The translations under genes and the position numbers were made by a program. 5,436 nt of DNA, taken from positions 1 to 5,436 of the forward strand of contig JAGBIR010000060.1 of the NCBI GenBank assembly GCA_017934845.1, read 5' to 3'. This document shows, in pieces, positions 1 to 5,035 of the stretch. Position 1 is the stretch's first letter. Every line of letters starts with the position of its first letter. The DNA comes from Alistipes sp. (GTDB taxonomy: Bacteria > Bacteroidota > Bacteroidia > Bacteroidales > Rikenellaceae). The notes under the pieces were generated by a model. That model was not told the DNA's origin. It saw only the letters and a program-made list of their open reading frames with translations, and made no database searches.

Positions 1-1311
1 AAATACAACGGGACTTCCGTCGCCCATCGAGTGCTGCACGGTATAGATGCCGCAGGGGTCGTACTCAACCCACGCCATATTACCATCGTCATCGAATGTA
101 GGATACAGCACATTTCGATGCATATTTACCGTACGCGGACGCAGCTCGTCGAGATCCATATAGCAGAGTGTCGAGGTAACCTTCTCGGCAAACATCATAC
201 TGCGACGATACTCCGTCCACCAAACCCTATGGCGGTGTCTATCGTAAACGGGGCGCGTAGATACATCGCCCGTAAAGCAGAACGTTCTTTCGAAGCCCGT
301 CTGGGGGTCGAGTGCGACAAAGCGTTGCGGCATATCGAGATCGCTCTTCAACGCCAATATTCCACCATCGATCCACAGCGGATGCGAGTAGGTCGTATAG
401 CTCGTAAAACGCGGTGCAGGCAATATACGACTGCTGTTGTCGGGCAGCGGAGTCTGCTGCCAGAACTCCGACAGCGACTTAAAGGTCATCTTAAAAAGCT
501 GATTACTATTGAATCCGAACAGACGCTTCATTCGCCAGCCCTCCGAAATAATCATCCACGGTTTTCGCGGGCCATAAGCAGCCATATCGTTTGCCATCAC
601 ACGGCCCGTAATCTCGTTGCCGTAGGAGGTCATCTGATAGCCGAACTGATAGTGATCGGGGATAAAATCGCGATACGAGCCGCAGAAGAATGTATCAGAA
701 TTGCGATACTTCTCGACAATATTTCCCATAGCGCGAAACTCCAGCGTAAAACGCGGTTGCAATCCGCGACCAAAAGACGAGGTCTGCGTCTCGAACATCG
801 TAGCATCGCCCTCCATCATCCAGAAGGGCATAAAAATCAATCCTATGGTCGAGCTCTGCTGGCCCATCAGGTAGCTCAAGAACTTAACCACACCGACGTT
901 CAGATTGTTATACTGCACAGCGTGACGATACTCGTGGGCCGTAAGTTGCTTAAGCCACGGCATTGAATAGCCATCGACCGATGGCGACGAGAGGAACTCC
1001 ACGCGCTTGGGCAGCCACATAACCAGACCATTGGAGCGCATATTCTCGGGATGCACGACAAATGGCAAATCGAGCGGCGGAAGGGTAAATCCATAGCCGA
1101 TATAGGGTTTCAACACCTCGTTGAAATAGAGTGTAGTACGGCCTATTCGTTCGGTTTGGAGCGGATAGATTACGGTCGAACGCTCGGTCTGCGCCTTCAT
1201 CCACTTAAGGCGTGCAGGGTCGGCACCCCAGCTGTAATACTGTGCGCTGACGTGCTGCACTGCCACCACGAGCAGGCACACAACCATCAAGTATCGTAAA
1301 AATCTCTTCAC
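1..1311 (-). CDS. Secreted gluzincin-like zinc metallopeptidase with propeller-like C-terminal region, 3' end outside window
   Basis: The minus strand is open without a stop from 1311 to the window edge, giving 437 codons of a longer protein. Translation begins at a GTG; the in-frame stretch upstream meets a TAG before any ATG, and the first in-frame ATG is codon 9, inside the signal peptide. Residues 1-23 form a signal peptide (KRFLR, a hydrophobic core, then VSA before Gln24), so export to periplasm or envelope is expected. Residues 126-130 are HEYRH (HExxH) followed by Gln133, and residues 166-170 are MEGDA, which could supply the third zinc ligand, Glu167, as in peptidase-MA/gluzincin families. 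Residues 221-231 (YQFGYQMTSYG) fit the helix that follows in that fold. From about residue 300, sequence such as ALDPQTGFE and YPTFDDDGNMAWVEYD resembles TolB/WD40-type propeller blades. The substrate is unknown and peptidase activity is inferred from motifs only. It lies 36 bp downstream of the SUI1 gene and is probably cotranscribed with it. Confidence 0.85.
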   Translation of the reverse strand, partial: MKRFLRYLMVVCLLVVAVQHVSAQYYSWGADPARLKWMKAQTERSTVIYPLQTERIGRTTLYFNEVLKPYIGYGFTLPPLDLPFVVHPENMRSNGLVMWLPKRVEFLSSPSVDGYSMPWLKQLTAHEYRHAVQYNNLNVGVVKFLSYLMGQQSSTIGLIFMPFWMMEGDATMFETQTSSFGRGLQPRFTLEFRAMGNIVEKYRNSDTFFCGSYRDFIPDHYQFGYQMTSYGNEITGRVMANDMAAYGPRKPWMIISEGWRMKRLFGFNSNQLFKMTFKSLSEFWQQTPLPDNSSRILPAPRFTSYTTYSHPLWIDGGILALKSDLDMPQRFVALDPQTGFERTFCFTGDVSTRPVYDRHRHRVWWTEYRRSMMFAEKVTSTLCYMDLDELRPRTVNMHRNVLYPTFDDDGNMAWVEYDPCGIYTVQHSMGDGSPVVF

Positions 1312-1347
1312 CCTATGTTTGGGACAATTTACCGACTAATTTCCCAG

Positions 1348-1689
1348 CTAATTTCCCGCCTTCTTGCACTTATAACCGGCTGCCGTAAGCAGCTCCACAA
1401 CGCGGTCGCGGTGGTCGCCCTGCACAATAATCTCGCCATCCTTGGCCGAGCCTCCCACACCACATTTACTCTTGAGCATACGGCCCAAATCGGCCAGATC
1501 CTCATCCGTACCGACAAAGCCTTTAACCAGAGTCACCACCTTTCCGCCTCGCTGTTTACGGTCGAGCCATACACGCAGATTCTGCTGCGCCGGTGACAGG
1601 GTCTGAGGCTGCTCCTCCTCGGTGGTCTGATATTCAAAATCGGGGTTGGTCGAATAGACCATTCCCAAGCGTTGTTTCCAGTCGTTCAT
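1348..1689 (-). CDS. yciH: SUI1/YciH-family translation initiation factor (eIF1-like)
   Basis: A 113-residue protein with a complete SUI1 domain in its C-terminal two thirds. Diagnostic segments are GGKVVTLVKGF (residues 48-58) and LKSKCGVGGSAKDGEI (72-87), followed by the QGDHRD block (90-95) and a final helix ending GYKCKKAGN. The family is the bacterial relative of eukaryotic eIF1. It is cytosolic, thought to bind the small ribosomal subunit and influence start-site fidelity, and usually dispensable. I chose the ATG at 1689 (MNDWKQRLG) because it matches the usual N-terminus of the family; an in-frame ATG at 1716 would add nine residues (MWRRINFCK) unlike the family. Residues 15-35 are a variable acidic linker. 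It is divergent from the DUF4435 gene and lies just upstream of the metallopeptidase gene. The symbol follows family usage; the precise role in Bacteroidota is not established. Confidence 0.93.
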   Translation of the reverse strand: MNDWKQRLGMVYSTNPDFEYQTTEEEQPQTLSPAQQNLRVWLDRKQRGGKVVTLVKGFVGTDEDLADLGRMLKSKCGVGGSAKDGEIIVQGDHRDRVVELLTAAGYKCKKAGN

Positions 1690-1735
1690 CTTACAAAAAT
1701 TTATCCTACGCCACACATTTTGGTCGCGCTGTCTG

Positions 1736-1743
1736 CAAAAATA
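1736..1743 (-). promoter_or_regulatory. Putative -7 box for the yciH transcript
   Basis: On the minus strand this reads TATTTTTG, a perfect match to the Bacteroidota primary-sigma -7 consensus TAnnTTTG, placed to give a leader of about 40 nt before the yciH ATG. No TTTG is present 19-21 nt upstream; the nearest T-run sits about 25 nt away. The assignment therefore rests on the -7 box and its position alone. Confidence 0.45.
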
Positions 1744-1784
1744 GCAAACTTAAGGCATTTAATGGTAGAAAATGTGAGCGTATG

Positions 1785-1816
1785 TTTGGTGCAAAATTAC
1801 TATTTTATTATATTTA
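1785..1816 (+). promoter_or_regulatory. Promoter of the DUF4435 gene (-33 TTTG, 20-nt spacer, -7 TATATTTA)
   Basis: TTTG at 1785-1788 is followed after exactly 20 nt by TATATTTA at 1809-1816. This matches the Bacteroidota consensus TTTG-N19-21-TAnnTTTG at all but the last base of the -7 box. The expected transcription start, about 5-7 nt after the box, falls at roughly 1821-1823, only a few bases before the ATG at 1826. Either the mRNA is almost leaderless or transcription uses another start. The 136-bp divergent gap also carries the yciH -7 box, so the two promoters are back to back. Confidence 0.6.
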
Positions 1817-1825
1817 CGACAAATT

Positions 1826-2881
1826 ATGGGACGCACATCGAAACAAAAATATCGTTACAACATCTATCGCGACAATTGTGCGCAGGGCGAAAGGTCGTTG
1901 CCACAGTCAATTGACGACGGTCGCGAGCAGGTGAAAGTCTTTGTCGAGGGTTACGAGGATGTAGCCTTCTGGCGCGGTATTTTCGACGATTTCGATAATC
2001 CCTACCTGCGATTCGAGATATCGGTGCCCAACCGCGATGACCTGCCAAAGGGGAAGAAGGTTCTGATGTCGATGATTCCCCGTTCGAATGAGAAGATGCT
2101 GCTGTGTATTGACTCCGATTTCGACTATCTGTTTGGCAATCGCACCGAGCAGGCTGCCGAGATTAATGCAGCACCGTTTATGTTCCACACCTACACCTAC
2201 GCGACGGAGAACTACCTGTGCTACGCCCCATCGCTGCACAACGTATGTGTGAAGGCCACGAAGAACGACAGCCACATATTCGATTTTGTGCAATTTATGG
2301 CCGACTACTCGCGCGCCATATACCCCGCATTTTTGTGGTACGCCTACTCGGCACAACTCGCCTCGGAGAATATCTTTACGCTGGTAGATTTCAAAAATAC
2401 GGTGAGGCTGGGTTATCTCGAAATCGAACAGAACGGAGCCGAGACCATCGCGTGGTTATGCCGCAACGTGCAACGCCGCGTAAAGCGCTTGGAGAGCGAA
2501 CACCCCAATATGGTTGACGAGTTGGACGACTTTGCTGACTATCTGCTGGGAAAAGGCGTTACACCCGACAATACTTATCTCTATATGCACGGCCACACGC
2601 TGATGGACAATGTCGTTATGGTGCTGCTAAACACCGTATGCGACCGCCTGCGCCAGATTTCGGTAGCAAAAATTAATTCATCGAAGAAGGAGGGCCTGTC
2701 GCTACGCAACGAGATGAGCAACTATATGAACTCCCTGCGCTCGATTCGCGACGTGCTGCTCGACAACGAGAACTACACCTCTTGCCCGCTCTATAAACGC
2801 CTCAGGGAGGATATCCAGAGCTACATAGACCACACCATTGCCGGCATTATAGCCCGCAAGAAGCTGACTGCAAACAAATAA
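1826..2881 (+). CDS. Standalone DUF4435 protein with TOPRIM-type nuclease motifs
   Basis: A 351-residue protein. The N-terminal half carries the DUF4435 signature: VKVFVEGYEDVAFW (residues 36-49) with acidic Glu41 and Asp45, then LLCIDSDFDYL (92-102) with Asp96, Asp98 and Asp100. A beta strand ending in a glutamate, followed by a DxD motif, is how TOPRIM domains bind metal in OLD-family nucleases, topoisomerases and primases. A third conserved-looking block, YATENYL (125-131), adds Glu128. The C-terminal third is helical and basic, with no recognised motif. DUF4435 is the family of AriB, the TOPRIM effector of PARIS anti-phage defence, where it works with an ATPase. Here neither neighbour encodes an ATPase: yciH is divergent upstream and an XRE regulator operon is convergent downstream. 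Function is therefore unassigned; nucleic-acid cleavage or nucleotide-dependent binding is an inference from motifs. The ATG at 1826 is the only reasonable start, as the next in-frame Met is after the first motif. Confidence 0.88.
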   Translation: MGRTSKQKYRYNIYRDNCAQGERSLPQSIDDGREQVKVFVEGYEDVAFWRGIFDDFDNPYLRFEISVPNRDDLPKGKKVLMSMIPRSNEKMLLCIDSDFDYLFGNRTEQAAEINAAPFMFHTYTYATENYLCYAPSLHNVCVKATKNDSHIFDFVQFMADYSRAIYPAFLWYAYSAQLASENIFTLVDFKNTVRLGYLEIEQNGAETIAWLCRNVQRRVKRLESEHPNMVDELDDFADYLLGKGVTPDNTYLYMHGHTLMDNVVMVLLNTVCDRLRQISVAKINSSKKEGLSLRNEMSNYMNSLRSIRDVLLDNENYTSCPLYKRLREDIQSYIDHTIAGIIARKKLTANK

Positions 2882-2907
2882 GGAGCCGCCCCGCACGGAA
2901 CGACTCC
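2882..2907 (-). terminator. Possible terminator of the membrane protein/XRE operon
   Basis: Between convergent stop codons, the minus-strand RNA can pair GGAGUCG with CGGCUCC (seven pairs, one G-U wobble) around a 12-nt loop, followed by the U-rich stretch UUAUUUG. On the plus strand the same arms contain a C-A mismatch and no U-tract follows, so it would work poorly for the DUF4435 transcript. The hairpin is modest and the loop is large. Confidence 0.35.
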
Positions 2908-2917
2908 CCGACTTGGA

Positions 2918-3118
2918 TTAATCATTATCCTCTAACTGAAAAATCTCCTCGACCGGCTTACCAAAAATCTGCGCCATCTTCAATGCCAGCACCGTCGATG
3001 GAACAAACTTGCCGCTCTCGATGGCGTTAATCGTCTGGCGGCTAACACCTGCGGCGTCGGCTAATTGCTGCTGTGTCATGTCCTGCTCAGCACGAGCCAC
3101 TTTTATCTTATTCTTCAT
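2918..3118 (-). CDS. Small XRE/Cro-CI-type helix-turn-helix regulator
   Basis: A 66-residue protein made almost entirely of one HTH_3 domain. MTQQQLADAAGVSRQTINAIESGK (residues 14-37) contains the turn AAGVS and the recognition helix SRQTINAIE, followed by PSTVLALKMAQIFGKPVEEIF, the closing helices typical of short YozG-like regulators. It has no ligand or oligomerisation domain, so it should bind a palindrome as a dimer. Its ATG overlaps the end of the upstream membrane-protein gene by 11 bp, and AAAGGAG lies about 6-7 nt before the ATG, a good Shine-Dalgarno site for this phylum, so coupled translation is likely. Its probable targets are the palindromes in its own operon promoter at 3553-3594. 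Whether the membrane protein modulates it is unknown. Confidence 0.9.
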   Translation of the reverse strand: MKNKIKVARAEQDMTQQQLADAAGVSRQTINAIESGKFVPSTVLALKMAQIFGKPVEEIFQLEDND

Positions 3119-3512
3119 CGTCGGCTCCTTTCTGTAAGCGCCACACTTGGTAGCGGAAAATAAACATGAAAACCAGCAGGATGGTGAACATCTGATAAAT
3201 CATCACCTGCACGAAATCGAAGTCGTAGACAAGCAATGAACACACGATAAGTATTGCGTAATTGACATATAGCGCAATTAGCAGCGCGTTGAGCCTGATG
3301 TGAGATATCATCTCATCCTCGACCTTCTCTCTCGAACAGGTTGCCAAAATACCACCTATGGCAATACCGATAATTGCGATATTGTTCATTGTGTATGAGC
3401 CTCCAAAGCCTTCAAATTCCGTTATGCAGAGATAGACTCCCAAAGCTGCCGCCAAGGCGAAAATTACCCACCCTACCTTCTGAAAGCGGTGTGGGAAAAG
3501 TAGTGTTTTCAT
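3108..3512 (-). CDS. Four-helix integral membrane protein, partner of the XRE regulator
   Basis: A 134-residue hydrophobic protein with four predicted membrane segments: about residues 13-31, 43-59, 74-95 and 100-119. A charged loop, SREKVEDEMISHIRL (60-74), separates helices 2 and 3, and the tail RYQVWRLQKGADDEE is charged and probably cytoplasmic. I know no enzymatic motif in it. Small multi-helix proteins of this kind are commonly encoded next to short XRE regulators in Bacteroidota and Firmicutes, which suggests a sensing or regulator-tuning role, but this is inference. It is the first gene of the operon, with its stop codon inside the start region of the XRE gene. No Shine-Dalgarno motif is seen before its ATG, although an A-rich leader is present. 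The leader RNA is predicted to be about 50 nt long. Confidence 0.85.
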   Translation of the reverse strand: MKTLLFPHRFQKVGWVIFALAAALGVYLCITEFEGFGGSYTMNNIAIIGIAIGGILATCSREKVEDEMISHIRLNALLIALYVNYAILIVCSLLVYDFDFVQVMIYQMFTILLVFMFIFRYQVWRLQKGADDEE

Positions 3513-3552
3513 AAGTTTTCGTTTTTGTAAAGTTTATCTAAAATCAGTTGAG

Positions 3553-3564
3553 GTATTCGAATAC
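3553..3564. promoter_or_regulatory. Perfect 12-bp palindrome at the operon start point, candidate operator
   Basis: GTATTCGAATAC is a perfect inverted repeat with no spacer, positioned at the predicted transcription start of the membrane protein/XRE operon, 4 bp downstream of the -7 box. A bound dimer here would block polymerase. Its length and symmetry fit a small XRE dimer, and the regulator is encoded in the same transcript. Binding is inferred. Confidence 0.45.
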
Positions 3565-3568
3565 ACTG

Positions 3569-3600
3569 CAAATGTAAAGCAAACTTTACAAAAAGACAAA
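3569..3600 (-). promoter_or_regulatory. Promoter of the membrane protein/XRE operon (TTTG-N20-TACATTTG)
   Basis: Read on the minus strand, TTTG (3600-3597) is followed by exactly 20 nt and then TACATTTG (3576-3569). This is a full match to the Bacteroidota -33/-7 consensus TTTG-N19-21-TAnnTTTG and the strongest promoter in the window. The start point is expected near 3562-3564, about 50 nt before the ATG at 3512. The spacer and the start point are both covered by palindromes, which suggests repressor control. Confidence 0.75.
3574..3589. promoter_or_regulatory. Palindrome in the promoter spacer, candidate second operator
   Basis: GTAAAG, a 4-nt spacer (CAAA) and CTTTAC form a perfect inverted repeat with 6-bp arms. 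It overlaps the -7 box and lies in the spacer of the operon promoter. It is part of a larger pattern: its right side is one copy of the 14-bp element listed separately. Confidence 0.45.
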
Positions 3601-3632
3601 TATTTTTGACATTATTTTTTCATCATATCAAA

Positions 3633-3655
3633 TTAGGGGATTAATAATCCCCTAA
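3633..3655. repeat. Perfect inverted repeat, 10-bp arms and 3-nt centre
   Basis: TTAGGGGATT and AATCCCCTAA are perfectly complementary around AAT. The element is in the 255-bp gap between the divergent XRE operon and hydrolase genes, about 33 bp upstream of the operon -33 box and 88 bp before the hydrolase -7 box. It could be an operator or an RNA hairpin. There is no clean U-tract on either side, and nearby transcription is directed away from it, so a normal terminator role is doubtful. Confidence 0.6.
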
Positions 3656-3742
3656 AATATTTTATTGACACCCAGAGGGCTATGACAAGAAATAGATATA
3701 GGAAAACTGGTCGTAAAAGTGCGTATTCAACAAACTATTTCT

Positions 3743-3750
3743 TACCTTTG
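3743..3750 (+). promoter_or_regulatory. Putative -7 box for the alpha/beta hydrolase gene
   Basis: TACCTTTG is a perfect match to TAnnTTTG, 17 bp before the ATG at 3768, giving a leader of roughly 10-12 nt. The region 19-21 nt upstream has no TTTG, so the -33 element is missing or degenerate and the promoter may be weak or activator-dependent. Confidence 0.55.
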
Positions 3751-3767
3751 TAAAAAACTACACAACA

Positions 3768-4523
3768 ATGAAAAAGATACTCTTTGCAATCATATTGCTC
3801 CTCGCAGGGGCTATAATATACATGGCGACTCGCCCACCCTACGTCAGCTATACCGACACCGCCGAGGTTAATGGCGTGGAGCTGTTTTATGCTGTCGAGG
3901 GTCGCGGGAAGCCCGTCATACTGATTCACGGCAATGGCGGCAGCCACAACGACATGGAGACCACCACGCGCCAATTGGCCCAGGCAGGTTACACGGTCTA
4001 TGCAATCGACTCGCGCGGGCAGGGAGCTAACACCCCACTCGAGGAGTACCACTACAAAGATATGGCCGAGGATATCTACCAGTTCATCAAGCTAAAAGAG
4101 CTTGAGCGGCCTGCAATTTTTGGCTTTAGCGATGGCGGCATTGTTGCCCTGCAGCTGGAAGTTATGCACCCGGGAACGCTCTCGGCAATAGCTACGGGCG
4201 GCTCGAATATATTTGTTAAGGATGCCCTGCAACCCGATTTCAGCGAGTGGTTTTTGAGTCAGCCCGACCCCTCGCCACTTACGCGCATGATGATGGTAGA
4301 GCCCAATATGAGCCCCGAGGATATGCAGACGATAACGATTCCGGCACTTATTATGGCGGGCGATAACGACCTTATTCGTGAGGAACATACACGCCTCATT
4401 GGCGAGAGTATTCCTAATGGTGAGGTGCTGATTGTTGAGAATGCCGACCATGGCTCGTACATATATCACAACCGATTTGTCGGCGACAGGTTGCTGGAGT
4501 TTTTCAACCGCATAGGATATTAA
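3768..4523 (+). CDS. Membrane-anchored or exported alpha/beta-fold hydrolase
   Basis: A 251-residue protein of normal size for a single-domain alpha/beta hydrolase. Residues 1-20 (MKK, then a long hydrophobic run to IIYMA) make a signal peptide or N-terminal anchor. No clear signal-peptidase site or lipobox follows, so an anchored periplasmic enzyme is my preferred reading. The oxyanion loop is HGNGG (54-58). The nucleophile elbow is GFSDGG, with Ser121 in a GxSxG motif. The acid is probably Asp201 in MAGDNDLI, and the base is His228 in ENADHGSY, so the triad is intact. A cap region lies at about residues 145-187. The fold class covers esterases, lipases, epoxide hydrolases and C-C hydrolases; nothing here picks a substrate. 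It is a single-gene unit, divergent from the XRE operon, with its own -7 box, and it ends at a strong two-way terminator. Confidence 0.92.
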   Translation: MKKILFAIILLLAGAIIYMATRPPYVSYTDTAEVNGVELFYAVEGRGKPVILIHGNGGSHNDMETTTRQLAQAGYTVYAIDSRGQGANTPLEEYHYKDMAEDIYQFIKLKELERPAIFGFSDGGIVALQLEVMHPGTLSAIATGGSNIFVKDALQPDFSEWFLSQPDPSPLTRMMMVEPNMSPEDMQTITIPALIMAGDNDLIREEHTRLIGESIPNGEVLIVENADHGSYIYHNRFVGDRLLEFFNRIGY

Positions 4524-4542
4524 CACCCGACTGATATACAAT

Positions 4543-4572
4543 AAAACAGGGGACTTTTGAGTCCCCCGTTTT
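4543..4572. terminator. Bidirectional intrinsic terminator between hydrolase and lipoprotein genes
   Basis: GGGGACT and AGTCCCC form a perfect 7-bp stem with a TTTG loop. After one A-C mismatch, the stem extends by AAAAC pairing with GTTTT, which provides a U-rich 3' side on both strands. Plus-strand transcription ends in GTTTTGTATT, minus-strand in GTTTTATTG. It starts 20 bp after the hydrolase stop codon and ends 4 bp before the stop codon of the convergent lipoprotein gene, so it should end both transcripts. Confidence 0.85.
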
Positions 4573-4575
4573 GTA

Positions 4576-5016
4576 TTATCTGCCAGCTTGAACGCCAAAC
4601 CAAACGGCTTGCCACTCTTCCCAATCTTCTTCAGATAAGTCGGCCACATCGCACTCATCCAACGACATATGGAAATCCTTAGCCTTAGAGAGTTCAAGTG
4701 TCACGCGGCGCTCCGTATCGCCCTCGTTAGCTGGAACATCAAACCCAAGCGGCATACCATTGTCGTGAATAATCGTCCCGACCTCTTCTCCTAAAATCAG
4801 GCGATAGCGCATACACTTAAGAATTTTCCCCGGATCATACATTCGCGTTGTACCGACTTTCTTGCTCTCGAAATTTTCAAAATAGTATCGGCCACCCTCC
4901 TGGGGTATCTGCACAATATCTGTTTCGGGCGTTGCCTCCCAATCAATTAGATAGGCATAGCACGATGTAAAGGCCATTGCCGCAAGTGCAAACAGTATTC
5001 CCGATAAACGCTTCAT
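4576..5016 (-). CDS. Small lipoprotein with a BACON-like beta-sandwich domain
   Basis: A 146-residue protein. The N-terminus MKRLSGILFALAAMAF followed by TSC is a lipoprotein signal peptide with Cys19 as the lipidated residue. The residues after Cys19 (YAYLIDWE) lack the acidic lipoprotein export signal known in Bacteroidota, so a periplasm-facing anchor is more likely than surface display. The body reads as beta strands: IPQEGGRYYFENF (37-49) resembles the opening strands of BACON or other Ig-like domains, and FDVPANEGDTERRVTLEL (92-109) resembles their closing strands, with the usual aN-x-R pattern. The tail is acidic and Trp-rich (SEEDWEEWQAVWF). No catalytic motif is seen. BACON-type domains often bind glycans or mucin, but this assignment is by eye. 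It begins 19 bp after prfC ends, on the same strand, so read-through from prfC is likely. Confidence 0.8.
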   Translation of the reverse strand: MKRLSGILFALAAMAFTSCYAYLIDWEATPETDIVQIPQEGGRYYFENFESKKVGTTRMYDPGKILKCMRYRLILGEEVGTIIHDNGMPLGFDVPANEGDTERRVTLELSKAKDFHMSLDECDVADLSEEDWEEWQAVWFGVQAGR

Positions 5017-5035
5017 GGCTTTAATTCTCTATTTT

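Larger units (their letters stand above)
3522..3594. repeat. Pair of inverted 14-bp elements flanking the operon start point
   Basis: TTTTTGTAAAGTTT occurs at 3522-3535 on the plus strand and again at 3594-3581 on the minus strand, separated by 45 bp. The pair brackets the 12-bp palindrome and the transcription start. One copy lies in the promoter spacer, the other in the untranslated leader just before the membrane-protein gene. This arrangement fits paired or looping repressor sites; in RNA the two would not both be present, because transcription begins between them. Confidence 0.6.

Noticed and set aside
31..966. A 311-codon open frame on the plus strand
   Set aside because: It lies wholly opposite the metallopeptidase gene, whose minus-strand product has a signal peptide, zinc motif and coherent folds. 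The plus-strand translation has no recognisable domain and an unnatural His/Arg/Ile-rich composition.
1907..2356. A 149-codon minus-strand open frame opposite the DUF4435 gene
   Set aside because: It is antisense to the conserved TOPRIM motifs and has no recognisable domain, so it is a frame shadow.
1826..3512. A possible DUF4435 plus XRE plus membrane protein defence cassette
   Set aside because: The DUF4435 gene converges on the XRE operon with separate promoters and a possible terminator between them. There are no ATPase, integrase or repeat boundaries, so a single system is not supported.
3601..3608. TATTTTTG, a perfect plus-strand -7 consensus upstream of the hydrolase gene
   Set aside because: No TTTG lies 19-21 nt upstream and it would give a 150-nt leader. 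In such AT-rich DNA the match is likely by chance, and TACCTTTG at 3743 is much better placed.
3569..3655. CRISPR-like or mobile-element terminal repeats
   Set aside because: The inverted elements are short, fit promoter operators, and flank no transposase or regularly spaced units.
3664..3692. TTGACA resembling a sigma-70 -35 box
   Set aside because: No TATAAT-like box follows at 16-18 nt, and Bacteroidota primary promoters use the TTTG/TAnnTTTG pattern.
4092..4697. A 201-codon minus-strand open frame
   Set aside because: It runs across the 3' half of the hydrolase gene, through the two-way terminator and into the lipoprotein gene in another frame, which is not plausible for a real gene.
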